Source: Pelatocladus maniniholoensis HA4357-MV3
Lineage (GTDB): Bacteria > Cyanobacteriota > Cyanobacteriia > Cyanobacteriales > Nostocaceae
Direction: 5' to 3'
DNA length: 64,000 nt
Assembly (NCBI GenBank): GCA_019359115.1
Contig: JAHHHW010000073.1
Coordinates: forward strand, 1-64,000
A model generated the notes under the pieces. It saw only the letters and a program-made list of their open reading frames with translations, was not told the DNA's origin and did not search any database. Positions 34,958 to 44,163 of the stretch are shown here, piece after piece (position 1 is the first letter of the stretch; each line of letters opens with the position of its first letter). A program made the translations under genes and the position numbers.

Positions 34958-36227
34958 ATGAAAAAAGCTTCCCAATTACCAGAACGTCTAGAGTATTATT
35001 ATCAGCAAATCAAGACAATAATCTTAGTACGGCAAAATCCAATTACTGGTCTATTACCTGCAAGTACAGCAATCACTGCTCATGGTGATTACACTGATGC
35101 TTGGGTACGTGATAATGTTTACAGTATTTTGGCAGTTTGGGGGTTAGCGCTAGCATACCGCAAAGTTGATGAAGACAAAGGACGTACCTATGAATTAGAA
35201 CACAGCGTCGTCAAATTAATGCGGGGTTTGTTGTTTGCGATGATGCGACAGGCGCATAAAGTAGAAAGATATTGCAGTTGGTAAAGCTTACAGCGAAGCT
35301 TCATTGATGACTGTACCTCTGTCCCATAACGAAATTGTCGAGAAAATCAATCATTTTTGCCGCGAAGATATACGCGATCGCGTATTAACTCAAGAAATCC
35401 TTATTTATTTGAGTACTTTAATTAAATCAGAACCAGAGTTATTTAAAGGACTACTCACCCTGAGAGTTGGTTATTTGATTTTGTTAATTACCAGTGAATT
35501 GGCGCAAGAGTTGAAAGTTACTCAAGATGAAGCCTACGAAACCTTGATGCAACTTTCACCATTTGAAGTCAAAACCCGGTTAAGCCAGGTATTAGGCGAG
35601 TACTCAGACATGAGTAAGTTATTACGTCAGCAAGAGTCTTTGCACGTCAAACAAAAAGAAAGCGATATTGAGTGGGTGGTACAACCACTTATTTTTGAGG
35701 ACATCGAAGTCCAACCAGGCGGTTGGCGACGGTTCCGTCAAGCTGAAGGCGCAACTGGACGCACACCTAAAGACTTTTATAAACAAGTTTGGCTGTTAAT
35801 GCATCATTGTAAGGGTTTGGTGATTGGCGATAAATTAGAACGCCGCAACCGCTTAGAAAGTGAAGAGATGATTTCTGAAATGACAGCCGGGGAAAAGAAC
35901 TTTGCCCTGCAAGTAGAACATTTGTTAAATAAAATAGAGGCTCCCGAATATCGTCAAGTCAATATCGAAACATTAATGGAATTAGCTGCGATCGCATTCA
36001 ATAACCCTGATTTGCAAATCGAAGAATATATAGTTTTAGATGTGTTAATCGGTCATGCTGTGAGACTAGCGTGGTTGGATGGACATCCAGAAAGAGGCGA
36101 TCGCTATGATGAAGACAAAGGTAGTGCGTGGCGCTCATTTTACAATACTTCTCCCAAAGAGTGCGCTAGTTATGTGGTGAAGGCGTTTAGGTTCTTGACG
36201 GAGTTTGGAGAAGTTAGCACAGTTTAG
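34958..36227 (+). pseudogene. GH15-like (phosphorylase-kinase alpha-type) gene with large internal deletion
   Basis: The first part (34958-35284) encodes '[31 protein letters not shown]...[27 protein letters not shown]', the start of the cyanobacterial glycoside hydrolase family 15-related protein. After KVER (about 35267) the frame changes. The second part, starting about 35268 in another frame with '[25 protein letters not shown]' and ending at 36227, is the C-terminal part of the same family. Full-length relatives are, from memory, over 1000 residues, while only about 105 + 320 remain here. A deletion of roughly two thirds of the gene with a frame change is the simplest reading. The catalytic barrel is lost. 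Confidence 0.8.
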
Positions 36228-36758
36228 TATTTTTTCAATATACCGCGCTTGGGTTTAAACCCTTAGCTAATAGCACATATTAATCAAAAGTTAATTAAAC
36301 ATTTCCTGACACTTAACCCACAACTATCTTATCCTTTAAGTTAGCGATTTTAAACTGAAATAAACAGTTAGATGTGATTAAATAAGAGATTAATAATTAT
36401 TTCTCTGTTTTTCTAAAGTTTACGCTGTTTAAAAAAATATTATTCCAAGAAACTTTGATATTTTTTTATTTATTCTTAAGTAACTTCAGAGAAAAATATG
36501 CTGAATCTTTTAAGTCAACTTACTGTTAGATATTCGATTTCATGTTGTCGGTCTGCCTAACAAATATTCTACTTATTATTTTTATATAAAGCATACATTG
36601 CACTTTTTTATAAAAATTACTCTTGCTCCAACCACACATCAGTATTTATTCTGGCCTACCACTAGCGATCCACTCTATCGGCTAGTGGGCGATCGCCAAA
36701 ATGCTAATACTACTCCTTTTCTTCCTCAGACCACAGTTTAGTATGGGCGGATTTAACT
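36228..36758. other. Intergenic region, AT-rich, with repeat pieces
   Basis: At 36236-36280 lies a CAATATACCGCGCTTGGGTT-type repeat, followed by AAACCCTTAGCTAATAGC. It shares its first half with 24150-24185 (opposite strand) and its end with the linker of the multi-hairpin element. At 36659-36688 CCACTAGC/GCTAGTGG forms a hairpin followed by a HIP1 site. The remainder is AT-rich; the promoter of the phytase/GDPD gene is expected here. Confidence 0.55.
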
Positions 36759-39671
36759 ATGACGAATGCTTCTTTAGTCAAATATTCTTCACTACCTGCT
36801 GATACCTATGCTGAAGGCCCACCATCGGGTCAAAATGATGGTAATGGCAAACTCATTTCCAGTAACGGGCGTACTGGGCCATTTCCTGGACAACCTGTAC
36901 AAGGTTTTAGTGGAGTGCAGTTTGCTGACTCTGATAATTACTGGTTTTTATCAGATAACGGTTTTGGTGGTCAGACTAATAGTGCTGATTATTTACTGCG
37001 GATCTACAAGATCGATCCAGATTTCAAAACAGTAGACAATGGCAGTGGGAATGCACAGTGGACTGACTATATCCAATTATCCGATCCTAATAACCTAATT
37101 TCTTGGCAAATTGTCAACGAAAATTCAGCAGATCGCTTCTTGACAGGGGCTGACTTCGATCCTGAATCTATTGTTCTAGCTGAAGATGGCACAATTTGGA
37201 TTGGTGAAGAATTCGGTCCCTATCTGTTGCATTTTGATAGTAATGGCGTGTTGATTGATGCGCCTGTTTCTACCCCCAATATTTACCCAATTAATACTCT
37301 CAATGGACAAGATCCAATTGTCATTGGTCATCGGGGTGGTGCGCCGGGAATTCGTCCAGAACATACTATTGGCGATTTAGGCGGAAATTTAGTTGCTTCT
37401 AATAATTTAGGCGCGGAATTTGGGGCTGATTTTCTCGAACCAGATTTGGTCGTCACCAAAGATGGAGTTTTGATCGTCCGTCACGAACCAGTGTTGGCAA
37501 GTGTGAAGACGGATACAAATGGCAAAATTGTTTACGATGATAACGGCAAGCCTGTTATCCTCGAAGCCACAACCAACGTTGCTAATTTTGAAAAATTTAG
37601 CGATCGCCTGACGACCAAAGTTTTAGATGGACAAAGCATCACAGGCTGGTTTGCAGAAGACTTCACACTGGCTGAAATTAAAGAACTGCGAGCAGTTGAA
37701 CGTATTCCTAACATCCGTCCCGAAAGTGCTAAGTATGATGGCTACTTCCAAATCCCCACACTGGAAGAGTACATCAACTTCATCAAAGACTACGAAGCCG
37801 AAACCGGGATCAAACTGGGTATCTATCCCGAAACCAAACACCCCACCTACTTTGCTGAGGAAGGCAAGTTTTTAGATGGTACTCCCATCAATTACAATAC
37901 CTCACAAATTTTAATTGATACCCTAGTTGCCAACAATTTCATCGATCCTGATCGGATTTTTATTCAGTCCTTTGAAGTCTCTAATCTCGTTGACCTAGAA
38001 AACGAGATTATGCCCTACGCTGGGGTTGATATTCCCTTGGTACAGTTAATAGATGGTAGTGGTTCTCCCTACGACTATATATATCAGGGAATTGATCAAA
38101 CCTATGCCGATCTAATTACTCCCGATGGCTTGACAGAAATTGCTACCTATGCTGAAGGCATCGGCCCCAGCAAGCGACTGATTGTACCAGCTAAGACCGT
38201 TGATAAAAATGGTGATGGTCAACCAGACGATATTAACGGCGATGGACAAATTAGTGACGCCGATAGATATTTAGGAGAACCGACCACCCTAGTTTACGAT
38301 GCTCACCAAGCAGGATTGTTAGTACATCCCTATACCTTCCGCAGTGATGCATATTTTCTGTCACCAGACTACAAAGGCAATCCACAACTAGAATATGAGC
38401 AGTTTATCCGGTTAGGGGTAGATGGCTACTTCAGTGATTTTGCCAATGATGGAGTGGTTGCAAGAGACAAAATTATCGCCGATTATGTTGCTTCTCCGCA
38501 GAATCCAGGAGTAGAAAACAACGAAGCGATCGCCAATTTATCAGGTTCACGTGGCTTTGAAGCCATGAGTTACAGCCCTGATCACAAGACACTCTACCCA
38601 ATTCTAGAAGGATACGTCGCAGGCGATCCCACAGACGCTCTACGTGTTTATGAGTTTGATGTTGCGACTAAATCCTTTAGCAATGATTTGGTTGGTTACT
38701 ATCAATTAAGCGATCCTAGCCATGCGATCGGCGATGCAACCCCCATCAACGACCACGAATTTCTGATCATTGAACGAGATAATTTATCGGGAGACGATGC
38801 GAAGTTTAAGAAAGTCTTCAAAGTCGATATTTCTCAAACCAACGCCCAAGGTTATCTCTACAAAGAAGAAATAGTTGATTTACTGAACATTGCTGATCCT
38901 AATGATCTCAATGGTGATGGTAGCAATGTCTTTACTTTCCCCTTCCAAACCATTGAAGATATTTTGGTTTTGGACAAAAATACCATCCTGCTGGCTAACG
39001 ACAACAACTATCCATTTAACGCTACCCGCAATCCATCCCAACCAGACAACGACGAATTCATCGTACTCAAATTATCTACCCCACTTGATCTTGATCCGCG
39101 TTTAGGAACACCCAAATCAACCATCTACGGTACACCAGGAGATGATTATTTTGATGATTATCTCTACGATCCAAATTCCGATAATGCTGCTCTCTATCCA
39201 GATTTCTTCATTGGAGATAATCAAAAACTCTTTACCGGAGATGGTAATGACATCGTTGATGTCAGTATATTTGGTAGCAACAACCAAATTGACACTGGTA
39301 ATGATGATGACATCGTATTGGCTGGTACAAAAAATATCATAAACACTGGTTCAGGTAACGACGAGTTATATCTTGGTGTTGGCGGAGGTCAAAACATTGT
39401 TACTGGCGGTGAAGGATCTGATGAGTTTTGGATTGTTACCGATGAGACACACTTACCAGCAAAGCCTAATACAATCACTGACTTCAACAGTACAGAAAAA
39501 GATGTGATTGGCTTTGCTAACGTCAGTTTTACCTATGAGTCTCTTGGTAGCGATTGGACAACCCGCCAAGAAGGTGATAACACCATCATCGGTGTCTATG
39601 GACAAGATGTAGCTGTGTTACTCGGAATTCAAGCTACTAGTCTGACTCAAGCAAACTTTGCTTTTGCTTAA
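36759..39671 (+). CDS. Phytase-like / glycerophosphodiester phosphodiesterase / RTX protein
   Basis: The 970-residue protein has no N-terminal signal peptide. Residues about 1-180 and 600-780 are the two halves of an 'esterase-like activity of phytase' propeller ('GFSGVQFADSDNYWFLSDNGFG', 'GFEAMSYSPDHKTLYPILEG'). A GDPD domain (about 187-600) sits between them, with GHRGGAPGIRPEHT, 'FLEPDLVVTKDGVLIVRHEP' and 'YPETKHP'. A calcium-loop stretch DKNGDGQPDDINGDGQISDAD lies in the GDPD part. Residues about 790-905 hold RTX-like Gly/Asp repeats (TGDGNDIVDV, TGSGNDELYLG, TGGEGSDEFWI). The C-terminal repeats and lack of signal peptide fit type I secretion, and exporter genes follow. It probably scavenges phosphate from phosphodiesters outside the cell. 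Confidence 0.85.
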   Translation: MTNASLVKYSSLPADTYAEGPPSGQNDGNGKLISSNGRTGPFPGQPVQGFSGVQFADSDNYWFLSDNGFGGQTNSADYLLRIYKIDPDFKTVDNGSGNAQWTDYIQLSDPNNLISWQIVNENSADRFLTGADFDPESIVLAEDGTIWIGEEFGPYLLHFDSNGVLIDAPVSTPNIYPINTLNGQDPIVIGHRGGAPGIRPEHTIGDLGGNLVASNNLGAEFGADFLEPDLVVTKDGVLIVRHEPVLASVKTDTNGKIVYDDNGKPVILEATTNVANFEKFSDRLTTKVLDGQSITGWFAEDFTLAEIKELRAVERIPNIRPESAKYDGYFQIPTLEEYINFIKDYEAETGIKLGIYPETKHPTYFAEEGKFLDGTPINYNTSQILIDTLVANNFIDPDRIFIQSFEVSNLVDLENEIMPYAGVDIPLVQLIDGSGSPYDYIYQGIDQTYADLITPDGLTEIATYAEGIGPSKRLIVPAKTVDKNGDGQPDDINGDGQISDADRYLGEPTTLVYDAHQAGLLVHPYTFRSDAYFLSPDYKGNPQLEYEQFIRLGVDGYFSDFANDGVVARDKIIADYVASPQNPGVENNEAIANLSGSRGFEAMSYSPDHKTLYPILEGYVAGDPTDALRVYEFDVATKSFSNDLVGYYQLSDPSHAIGDATPINDHEFLIIERDNLSGDDAKFKKVFKVDISQTNAQGYLYKEEIVDLLNIADPNDLNGDGSNVFTFPFQTIEDILVLDKNTILLANDNNYPFNATRNPSQPDNDEFIVLKLSTPLDLDPRLGTPKSTIYGTPGDDYFDDYLYDPNSDNAALYPDFFIGDNQKLFTGDGNDIVDVSIFGSNNQIDTGNDDDIVLAGTKNIINTGSGNDELYLGVGGGQNIVTGGEGSDEFWIVTDETHLPAKPNTITDFNSTEKDVIGFANVSFTYESLGSDWTTRQEGDNTIIGVYGQDVAVLLGIQATSLTQANFAFA

Positions 39672-39691
39672 CAAGAGGGAAAGGGGGAACA

Positions 39692-39739
39692 TATCAAATT
39701 AAACTGTTAACTGTTAACAGTTAACAGTTTAATTTGATA
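39692..39739. terminator. 48-bp perfect palindrome after the GDPD gene
   Basis: TATCAAATTAAACTGTTAAC at the left, to the centre GTT|AAC at 39715/39716, is mirrored exactly on the right (24-base arms, no loop). It follows the stop by 20 bases and may end transcription. Its outer part CAAATTAAACTG and the following AACTGATAACTGATTA also occur at 16537-16565 and 21783-21815, so it is also a dispersed repeat. Confidence 0.7.
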
Positions 39740-39767
39740 ACTGATAACTGATTAATCCCCGATTCCC

Positions 39768-39825
39768 GTACTCTGTGAGAAGCCGCTTGCGCGTCTACGC
39801 GTAGCGTCTCCTCTGGAGAATCCCC
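39768..39825. repeat. Dispersed repeat, GAGAAGCCGCTTGCGCGTCT type
   Basis: About 58 bases from CTCTGTGAGAAGCCGCTTGC through CGTCTACGCGTAGCGTCTCC to TCTGGAGAAT are nearly identical to 26737-26790. The segment contains the inverted repeats TACGCGTA and GGAGAC/GTCTCC-like arms. A diverged copy lies within the ABC exporter gene (41110-41151). Confidence 0.85.
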
Positions 39826-39844
39826 AATCCCCGATCCCCTGATT

Positions 39845-40597
39845 ATGAGCGTAATTCTACAAGTTCGTGAACAAAAAGTAACAGCAGAAGAAATTATTCC
39901 TTTGCTGGCAGATTACCAGTTATTGCCACAACTGTTGCGAGAAATGATCATAGATCAGGCGATCGCACCATTTGATTGCACACCAGAAGAAGAAGAAAAA
40001 GCTTACCAGGGTTTTTACTTACAGCAACGTTTAAAAACAGAAGCTGAACGTCAAGCTTGGTTACGCGATCGCAACATGACTCCAGAACAAGTCCGCAAGT
40101 TAGTTATACGGGCGTTACGAGTGGAAAAGTTTAAACAAGCCACTTGGAACGAACTAGATGCTTACTTTGCGATGCGTAAACCCCAACTTGATCGGGTAAT
40201 TTATTCGGTGATTCGTACCAAAGATAGTGGTATTGCTCAAGAAATATACTTCCGTTTGCAAGCAGAGGAACAGTCTTTTGCCGAACTAGCCCCTAAATAT
40301 TCAATGGGACCAGAAGCCCGCACTAAGGGTATCGTTGGCCCAGTAGAACTAGGTAAACTCCACCCCACCCTGGCTAAATTATTAACCGTCATTCAGCCAG
40401 GACAACTTATACCGCCCACACCTATAGATAATTGGTTTGTGATTCTCAGGTTAGAAAAGATACTTCCTGTTGAGTTAAATGACCTTACCCGTTGGCAATT
40501 ACGCCATGAGTTATTTCTCAAATGGTTGGGACAACAAGTTGCAGAATTGAACCCGATGAATCACGTTCAAGAGGATACAAATTTATTCCCAATGTAA
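39845..40597 (+). CDS. Parvulin-type peptidyl-prolyl isomerase (SurA/PpiC-like)
   Basis: The protein is 250 residues. The N-terminal about 115 residues are helical, as in SurA chaperone domains ('AEEIIPLLADYQLLPQLLREMIIDQAIAPF'). The parvulin domain at about 125-210 shows 'YSVIRTKDSGIAQEIYFRLQAEEQSFAELAPKYSMGPEARTKGIVGPVELGKLHPTLAKLL'. No signal peptide is visible, so it may act in the cytoplasm on the unfolded cargo. It lies 101 bases before the exporter gene, a neighbourhood that fits folding or handling of the secreted protein. Confidence 0.85.
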   Translation: MSVILQVREQKVTAEEIIPLLADYQLLPQLLREMIIDQAIAPFDCTPEEEEKAYQGFYLQQRLKTEAERQAWLRDRNMTPEQVRKLVIRALRVEKFKQATWNELDAYFAMRKPQLDRVIYSVIRTKDSGIAQEIYFRLQAEEQSFAELAPKYSMGPEARTKGIVGPVELGKLHPTLAKLLTVIQPGQLIPPTPIDNWFVILRLEKILPVELNDLTRWQLRHELFLKWLGQQVAELNPMNHVQEDTNLFPM

Positions 40598-40698
40598 TTG
40601 TCTCATAACCGATAATTCCGAGCAGGGTACAACAAAGCGGATAAGTCCTGGGAATTAATTCCGTTTTCTAAAATCCAAAATCCAAAATCCAAAATCGG

Positions 40699-43467
40699 AT
40701 GACTCAAACTTCTGACACAATCCAAACTTTTTTATCAGGTATCCCACCCTTTAAACAATTATCTCCTGCCCAATTGCAGCAATTATCCAACAAATTGCAA
40801 GTGCGGCGTTACGGGATGGGACAAGCTATTCTACCACTGCAAGAATCACCGCCCTATATAGCAATTATTTATACTGGAAAGGCGCGGTTAATTGGTAATA
40901 ACTCCCACAGTGATATACCTGTAACCTTGTACAAATTAAAACCGGGAGAAATTATCGGGTGGAAAAGCTTGTTACAGGGTATACCTTGTGAAAAAGTCAT
41001 GGCTTGTGAAGAAGAAACCCTCTGTCTTGTGCTTGCAAGCGAGGAGTTCTTGACTCTGTTAGAAGAAGAACCAATCTTAAAAGCTTGGTTTGCAGTAGAA
41101 ACGCGGTCATACTCTATACGAGAAGCCGCTCTTACGAGCGTCTACGCATCTGTACAAGAGTCAATAAATTCCCCAATCCCCAATCCCCGATCCCCATTAC
41201 CCCTTATCCCCAGAGGGGGCCCCACCTTCCCCAATTCCCAATCCCCAATTCCCAATCCCCAATCCCCAATCCCCGATCCCCATTCCCAAAACAAAAAATA
41301 TCCCCACAAACGCGACTCTTCGCGCAATGCTACTCTCGCTTGTTTACAGATGGTGAGTCAATATTTTGGGATGCCATTTCGCAAGGAAAATATTCGTAAA
41401 GCGATCGCCAACAATCACAAAGATGCAACAAAACCAGTTTCTCTACAATTATGTGGGGCAATTGCTGATTTTATGGGGTTGAAGGCGCAATTGGTGACAG
41501 TCCCAGCCAGTGCAATGAATCGTTTACCGACACCTGCGTTGATTCATTGGCAAGATAGCATGGCGGTGGTTTATGAAACGAGTGATCGCCAAATAGTTTT
41601 GGGTGTACCAGAACGGGGGATTGTGCGTCAAAAAATGACTGAGTTTCTGAAAAATTGGGGTGAACAAGCTCAAGTTTTACTACTGACAACCACTTCATCG
41701 ACACCGCAGCAAAAGTTCGGCTTGAGTTGGTTTTTACCTTCACTGAACCGTCATCGCACAGTTTTATTGGAAGTTCTGATCGCTTCGTTTTTTGTGCAGT
41801 TGTTTGGACTTGCCAATCCGTTGATGATTCAAGTGATCATTGATAAGGTTTTGGTGCAGAACAGTATTGATACTTTGCAAGTGTTGGGTGTCTTTTTACT
41901 GTTGGCAGCGATCTTTGAAGCGGTTCTTGGTACTTTACGTACTTATTTATTTGCAGAAGCGACTAATAGAATTGACTTGGCTCTGGGTTCAGAAATTATT
42001 GATCACTTGCTGCGTTTACCTCTGCGTTACTTTGATCGTCATCCGGTGGGAGAATTAGCAACGAGGGTCAATGAATTAGAAAACATCCGCTCCTTTCTCA
42101 CGGGTACAGCTTTGACTGTGGTGTTAGATTCTGTGTTTTCGGTAATCTACATCGTTGTGATGGTGATCTATAGCTGGGTGTTGACATTGGTATCTTTATC
42201 AACGATTCCTTTGTTTGCCATCCTCAGTTTAGTTGCAGCACCGATAGTGAGGCGACAATTGCGAGAAAAAGCCGAACGCAACGCCCAAACCCAATCTTAT
42301 TTAGTAGAAGTGCTTTCTGGGATTCAGACAGTCAAAGCCCAAAATATCGAATTGCGTACCCGTTGGCAATGGCAAGAACACTACGCCCGTTATGTTTCAT
42401 CTGGGTTTAAAACCATAGTAACTTCTACTGCTGCCAGTTCAGCGAGTAATTTTCTCAATCAACTTTCAGGGTTACTGGTGTTGTGGGTAGGGGCGTATTT
42501 AGTACTTAAAGGCGAACTTTCTTTAGGTCAGTTGATTGCTTTCCGGATTATTGCGGGGTATGTTACTAGTCCATTGTTACGATTATTGCAACTATGGCAG
42601 AACTTCCAACAAACAGCCCTGTCCCTAGAACGTCTGAGTGATATTGTTGATACGCCGCAGGAAGTCACACAAATTGACCAAGATAATATTCCCATGCCTG
42701 TGATTCAGGGTGCTGTTACTTACGAAAACGTTTCTTTCCGGTTTGCTGCTAGCGGTTCACTGCAATTAGACAATATCAATTTAGCGTTTCCGGCTCAAAG
42801 GGTGGTAGGAGTTGTCGGGATGAGTGGTTCTGGTAAAAGTACGTTGATGAAATTGCTACCACGTTTATATGAACTCAACGCTGGTCGGATTCTCATCGAT
42901 GGTTACGACATTAGTAAAGTTGAATTGTATTCACTGCGATCGCAAATTGGCATTATTCCCCAAGATACTTTGTTATTTGACGGCACTGTTATCGAAAATA
43001 TAGCCTTGACAAATCCTGAAGCTAGTAGCGAAGAAGTGATCACTGCTGCCAAAATTGCCGTTGCCCACGACTTTATCATGAACTTGCCCAACGGCTACAA
43101 CACCAGAGTCGGTGAACGTGGTTCTGCACTATCGGGAGGACAAAGACAACGGATTGCGATCGCTCGCACAATTTTACAAAATCCCCAGTTGCTAATTTTG
43201 GACGAAGCAACCAGCGCCCTCGACTACGATACTGAACGCCAAGTATGTACTAATTTAATTCAAGCTTTCCGAGGGCGAACAATGTTCATCATCACCCATC
43301 GCCTCAGCACAATTCAACAAGCTGATGAAATTGTACTTATGCACCAAGGTAAAGTCGCTGAACGTGGTACTCACAACCAACTCATGCATCAACGCGGTCG
43401 CTACTATCATCTGTATCAGCAGCAGGATGGGCTGGGAACTGTAACTAAATTGTTAGACAGACATTGA
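40699..43467 (+). CDS. Type I secretion ABC exporter with cNMP-binding and degenerate C39 domains
   Basis: The protein is 922 residues: a cyclic-nucleotide-binding-like domain (about 10-132), a Pro/Asn/Ser-rich linker (about 135-200) derived from repeats, a C39-like domain (about 205-335), six membrane helices (about 350-640), and an ATPase (about 680-905). The ATPase has GMSGSGKST, LSGGQRQR and LLILDEATSALD. In the C39-like domain the catalytic Cys position is replaced (NATLACLQMVSQYFG instead of DCGAACL), and the His expected near 'MAVVYE' is missing. It is therefore a non-cleaving domain like that of HlyB, suited to RTX cargo. The HlyD partner gene lies beyond the inserted transposon. Confidence 0.9.
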   Translation: MTQTSDTIQTFLSGIPPFKQLSPAQLQQLSNKLQVRRYGMGQAILPLQESPPYIAIIYTGKARLIGNNSHSDIPVTLYKLKPGEIIGWKSLLQGIPCEKVMACEEETLCLVLASEEFLTLLEEEPILKAWFAVETRSYSIREAALTSVYASVQESINSPIPNPRSPLPLIPRGGPTFPNSQSPIPNPQSPIPDPHSQNKKYPHKRDSSRNATLACLQMVSQYFGMPFRKENIRKAIANNHKDATKPVSLQLCGAIADFMGLKAQLVTVPASAMNRLPTPALIHWQDSMAVVYETSDRQIVLGVPERGIVRQKMTEFLKNWGEQAQVLLLTTTSSTPQQKFGLSWFLPSLNRHRTVLLEVLIASFFVQLFGLANPLMIQVIIDKVLVQNSIDTLQVLGVFLLLAAIFEAVLGTLRTYLFAEATNRIDLALGSEIIDHLLRLPLRYFDRHPVGELATRVNELENIRSFLTGTALTVVLDSVFSVIYIVVMVIYSWVLTLVSLSTIPLFAILSLVAAPIVRRQLREKAERNAQTQSYLVEVLSGIQTVKAQNIELRTRWQWQEHYARYVSSGFKTIVTSTAASSASNFLNQLSGLLVLWVGAYLVLKGELSLGQLIAFRIIAGYVTSPLLRLLQLWQNFQQTALSLERLSDIVDTPQEVTQIDQDNIPMPVIQGAVTYENVSFRFAASGSLQLDNINLAFPAQRVVGVVGMSGSGKSTLMKLLPRLYELNAGRILIDGYDISKVELYSLRSQIGIIPQDTLLFDGTVIENIALTNPEASSEEVITAAKIAVAHDFIMNLPNGYNTRVGERGSALSGGQRQRIAIARTILQNPQLLILDEATSALDYDTERQVCTNLIQAFRGRTMFIITHRLSTIQQADEIVLMHQGKVAERGTHNQLMHQRGRYYHLYQQQDGLGTVTKLLDRH
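41110..41290. repeat. Dispersed repeat plus STRR heptamers inside a coding sequence
   Basis: 41110-41151 (ACTCTATACGAGAAGCCGCT, then CTTACGAGCGTCTACGC) is a diverged copy of the repeat at 26737 and 39768. 41160-41290 contains many CCCCAAT/CCCCGAT heptamers. Together they add about 60 in-frame codons to the exporter, exactly between the cNMP and C39-like domains. Confidence 0.85.
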
Positions 43468-43480
43468 TATTTTTCCCGGA

Positions 43481-44158
43481 ATGGGTAACTATAGCGATGT
43501 AGTCTATATTAACAACGATATGGATACATCAGAAGTGACTATCTCAATAGGAGATGCTGCTAAAGAGCTTGGTATCTCAACCAAAACATTAAGGAGGTGG
43601 ACGGACTCAGGAAAAATACGTTTTGAGCGTTCACCTTCAGGACAAAGAAGATTTTTTCTAGCAGATATCAAACGCATAACACCGCGAGACTTGAAACAGT
43701 TAGATGACCGCGTAACTATTAATTACGCCAGAGTTTCAAGTCATGACCAAAAAGGAGATTTAGTGCGCCAAGTGCAGGTTTTAGAAGCTTTTAGCGCGGC
43801 TAACGGATGGCAATTTGAAACCATTCAAGATTTAGGAAGTGGCTTGAATTATCAAAAGAAAGGACTTCAAAAACTGCTCAAACGTATAATGCAAGGCGAT
43901 GTTGCCAGACTGGTATTAACTCATAAAGACCGATTACTTAGATTCGGCGCAGAGCTTGTATTTGCCATGTGCGAAGAATTTGAAACGGAAGTGGTAATCA
44001 TCAACAAAACCAACGAAGAAGTGACCTTTGAGCAAGAGTTGGTGCAAGACATGATTGAACTCATTACGATTTTCTCAGCACGTTTGTATGGTTCTAGAAG
44101 CAAGAAGAACAAGAAATTAATTGATGGCATGACAGCCGTTGTAAATGAGGTTAAATAA
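43481..44158 (+). CDS. tnpA: IS607 family transposase TnpA (serine recombinase)
   Basis: The 225-residue protein has a MerR-like DNA-binding domain (about 20-65, 'SIGDAAKELGISTKTLRRWTDSGKIRFERSPSGQRRF') followed by the serine-recombinase fold. Its nucleophile is in NYARVSSHDQ (S86 in this numbering), with 'DLVRQVQVLEAF', 'GLNYQKKGLQKLLKRI' and 'LVLTHKDRLLRFG'. The small size and domain order are diagnostic of IS607. An alternative ATG at 43520 starts nearer the HTH; neither start has a strong ribosome site. Confidence 0.93.
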   Translation: MGNYSDVVYINNDMDTSEVTISIGDAAKELGISTKTLRRWTDSGKIRFERSPSGQRRFFLADIKRITPRDLKQLDDRVTINYARVSSHDQKGDLVRQVQVLEAFSAANGWQFETIQDLGSGLNYQKKGLQKLLKRIMQGDVARLVLTHKDRLLRFGAELVFAMCEEFETEVVIINKTNEEVTFEQELVQDMIELITIFSARLYGSRSKKNKKLIDGMTAVVNEVK

Positions 44159-44163
44159 TAGAC

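Noticed and set aside
34849-35088. 79-codon plus-strand frame overlapping the GH15-like start
   Set aside because: The other frame (34958 on) matches a known family, and this one does not.
40699-43467. Active C39 bacteriocin-type peptidase in the exporter
   Set aside because: The catalytic Cys and His positions are not conserved, so the domain is called degenerate.
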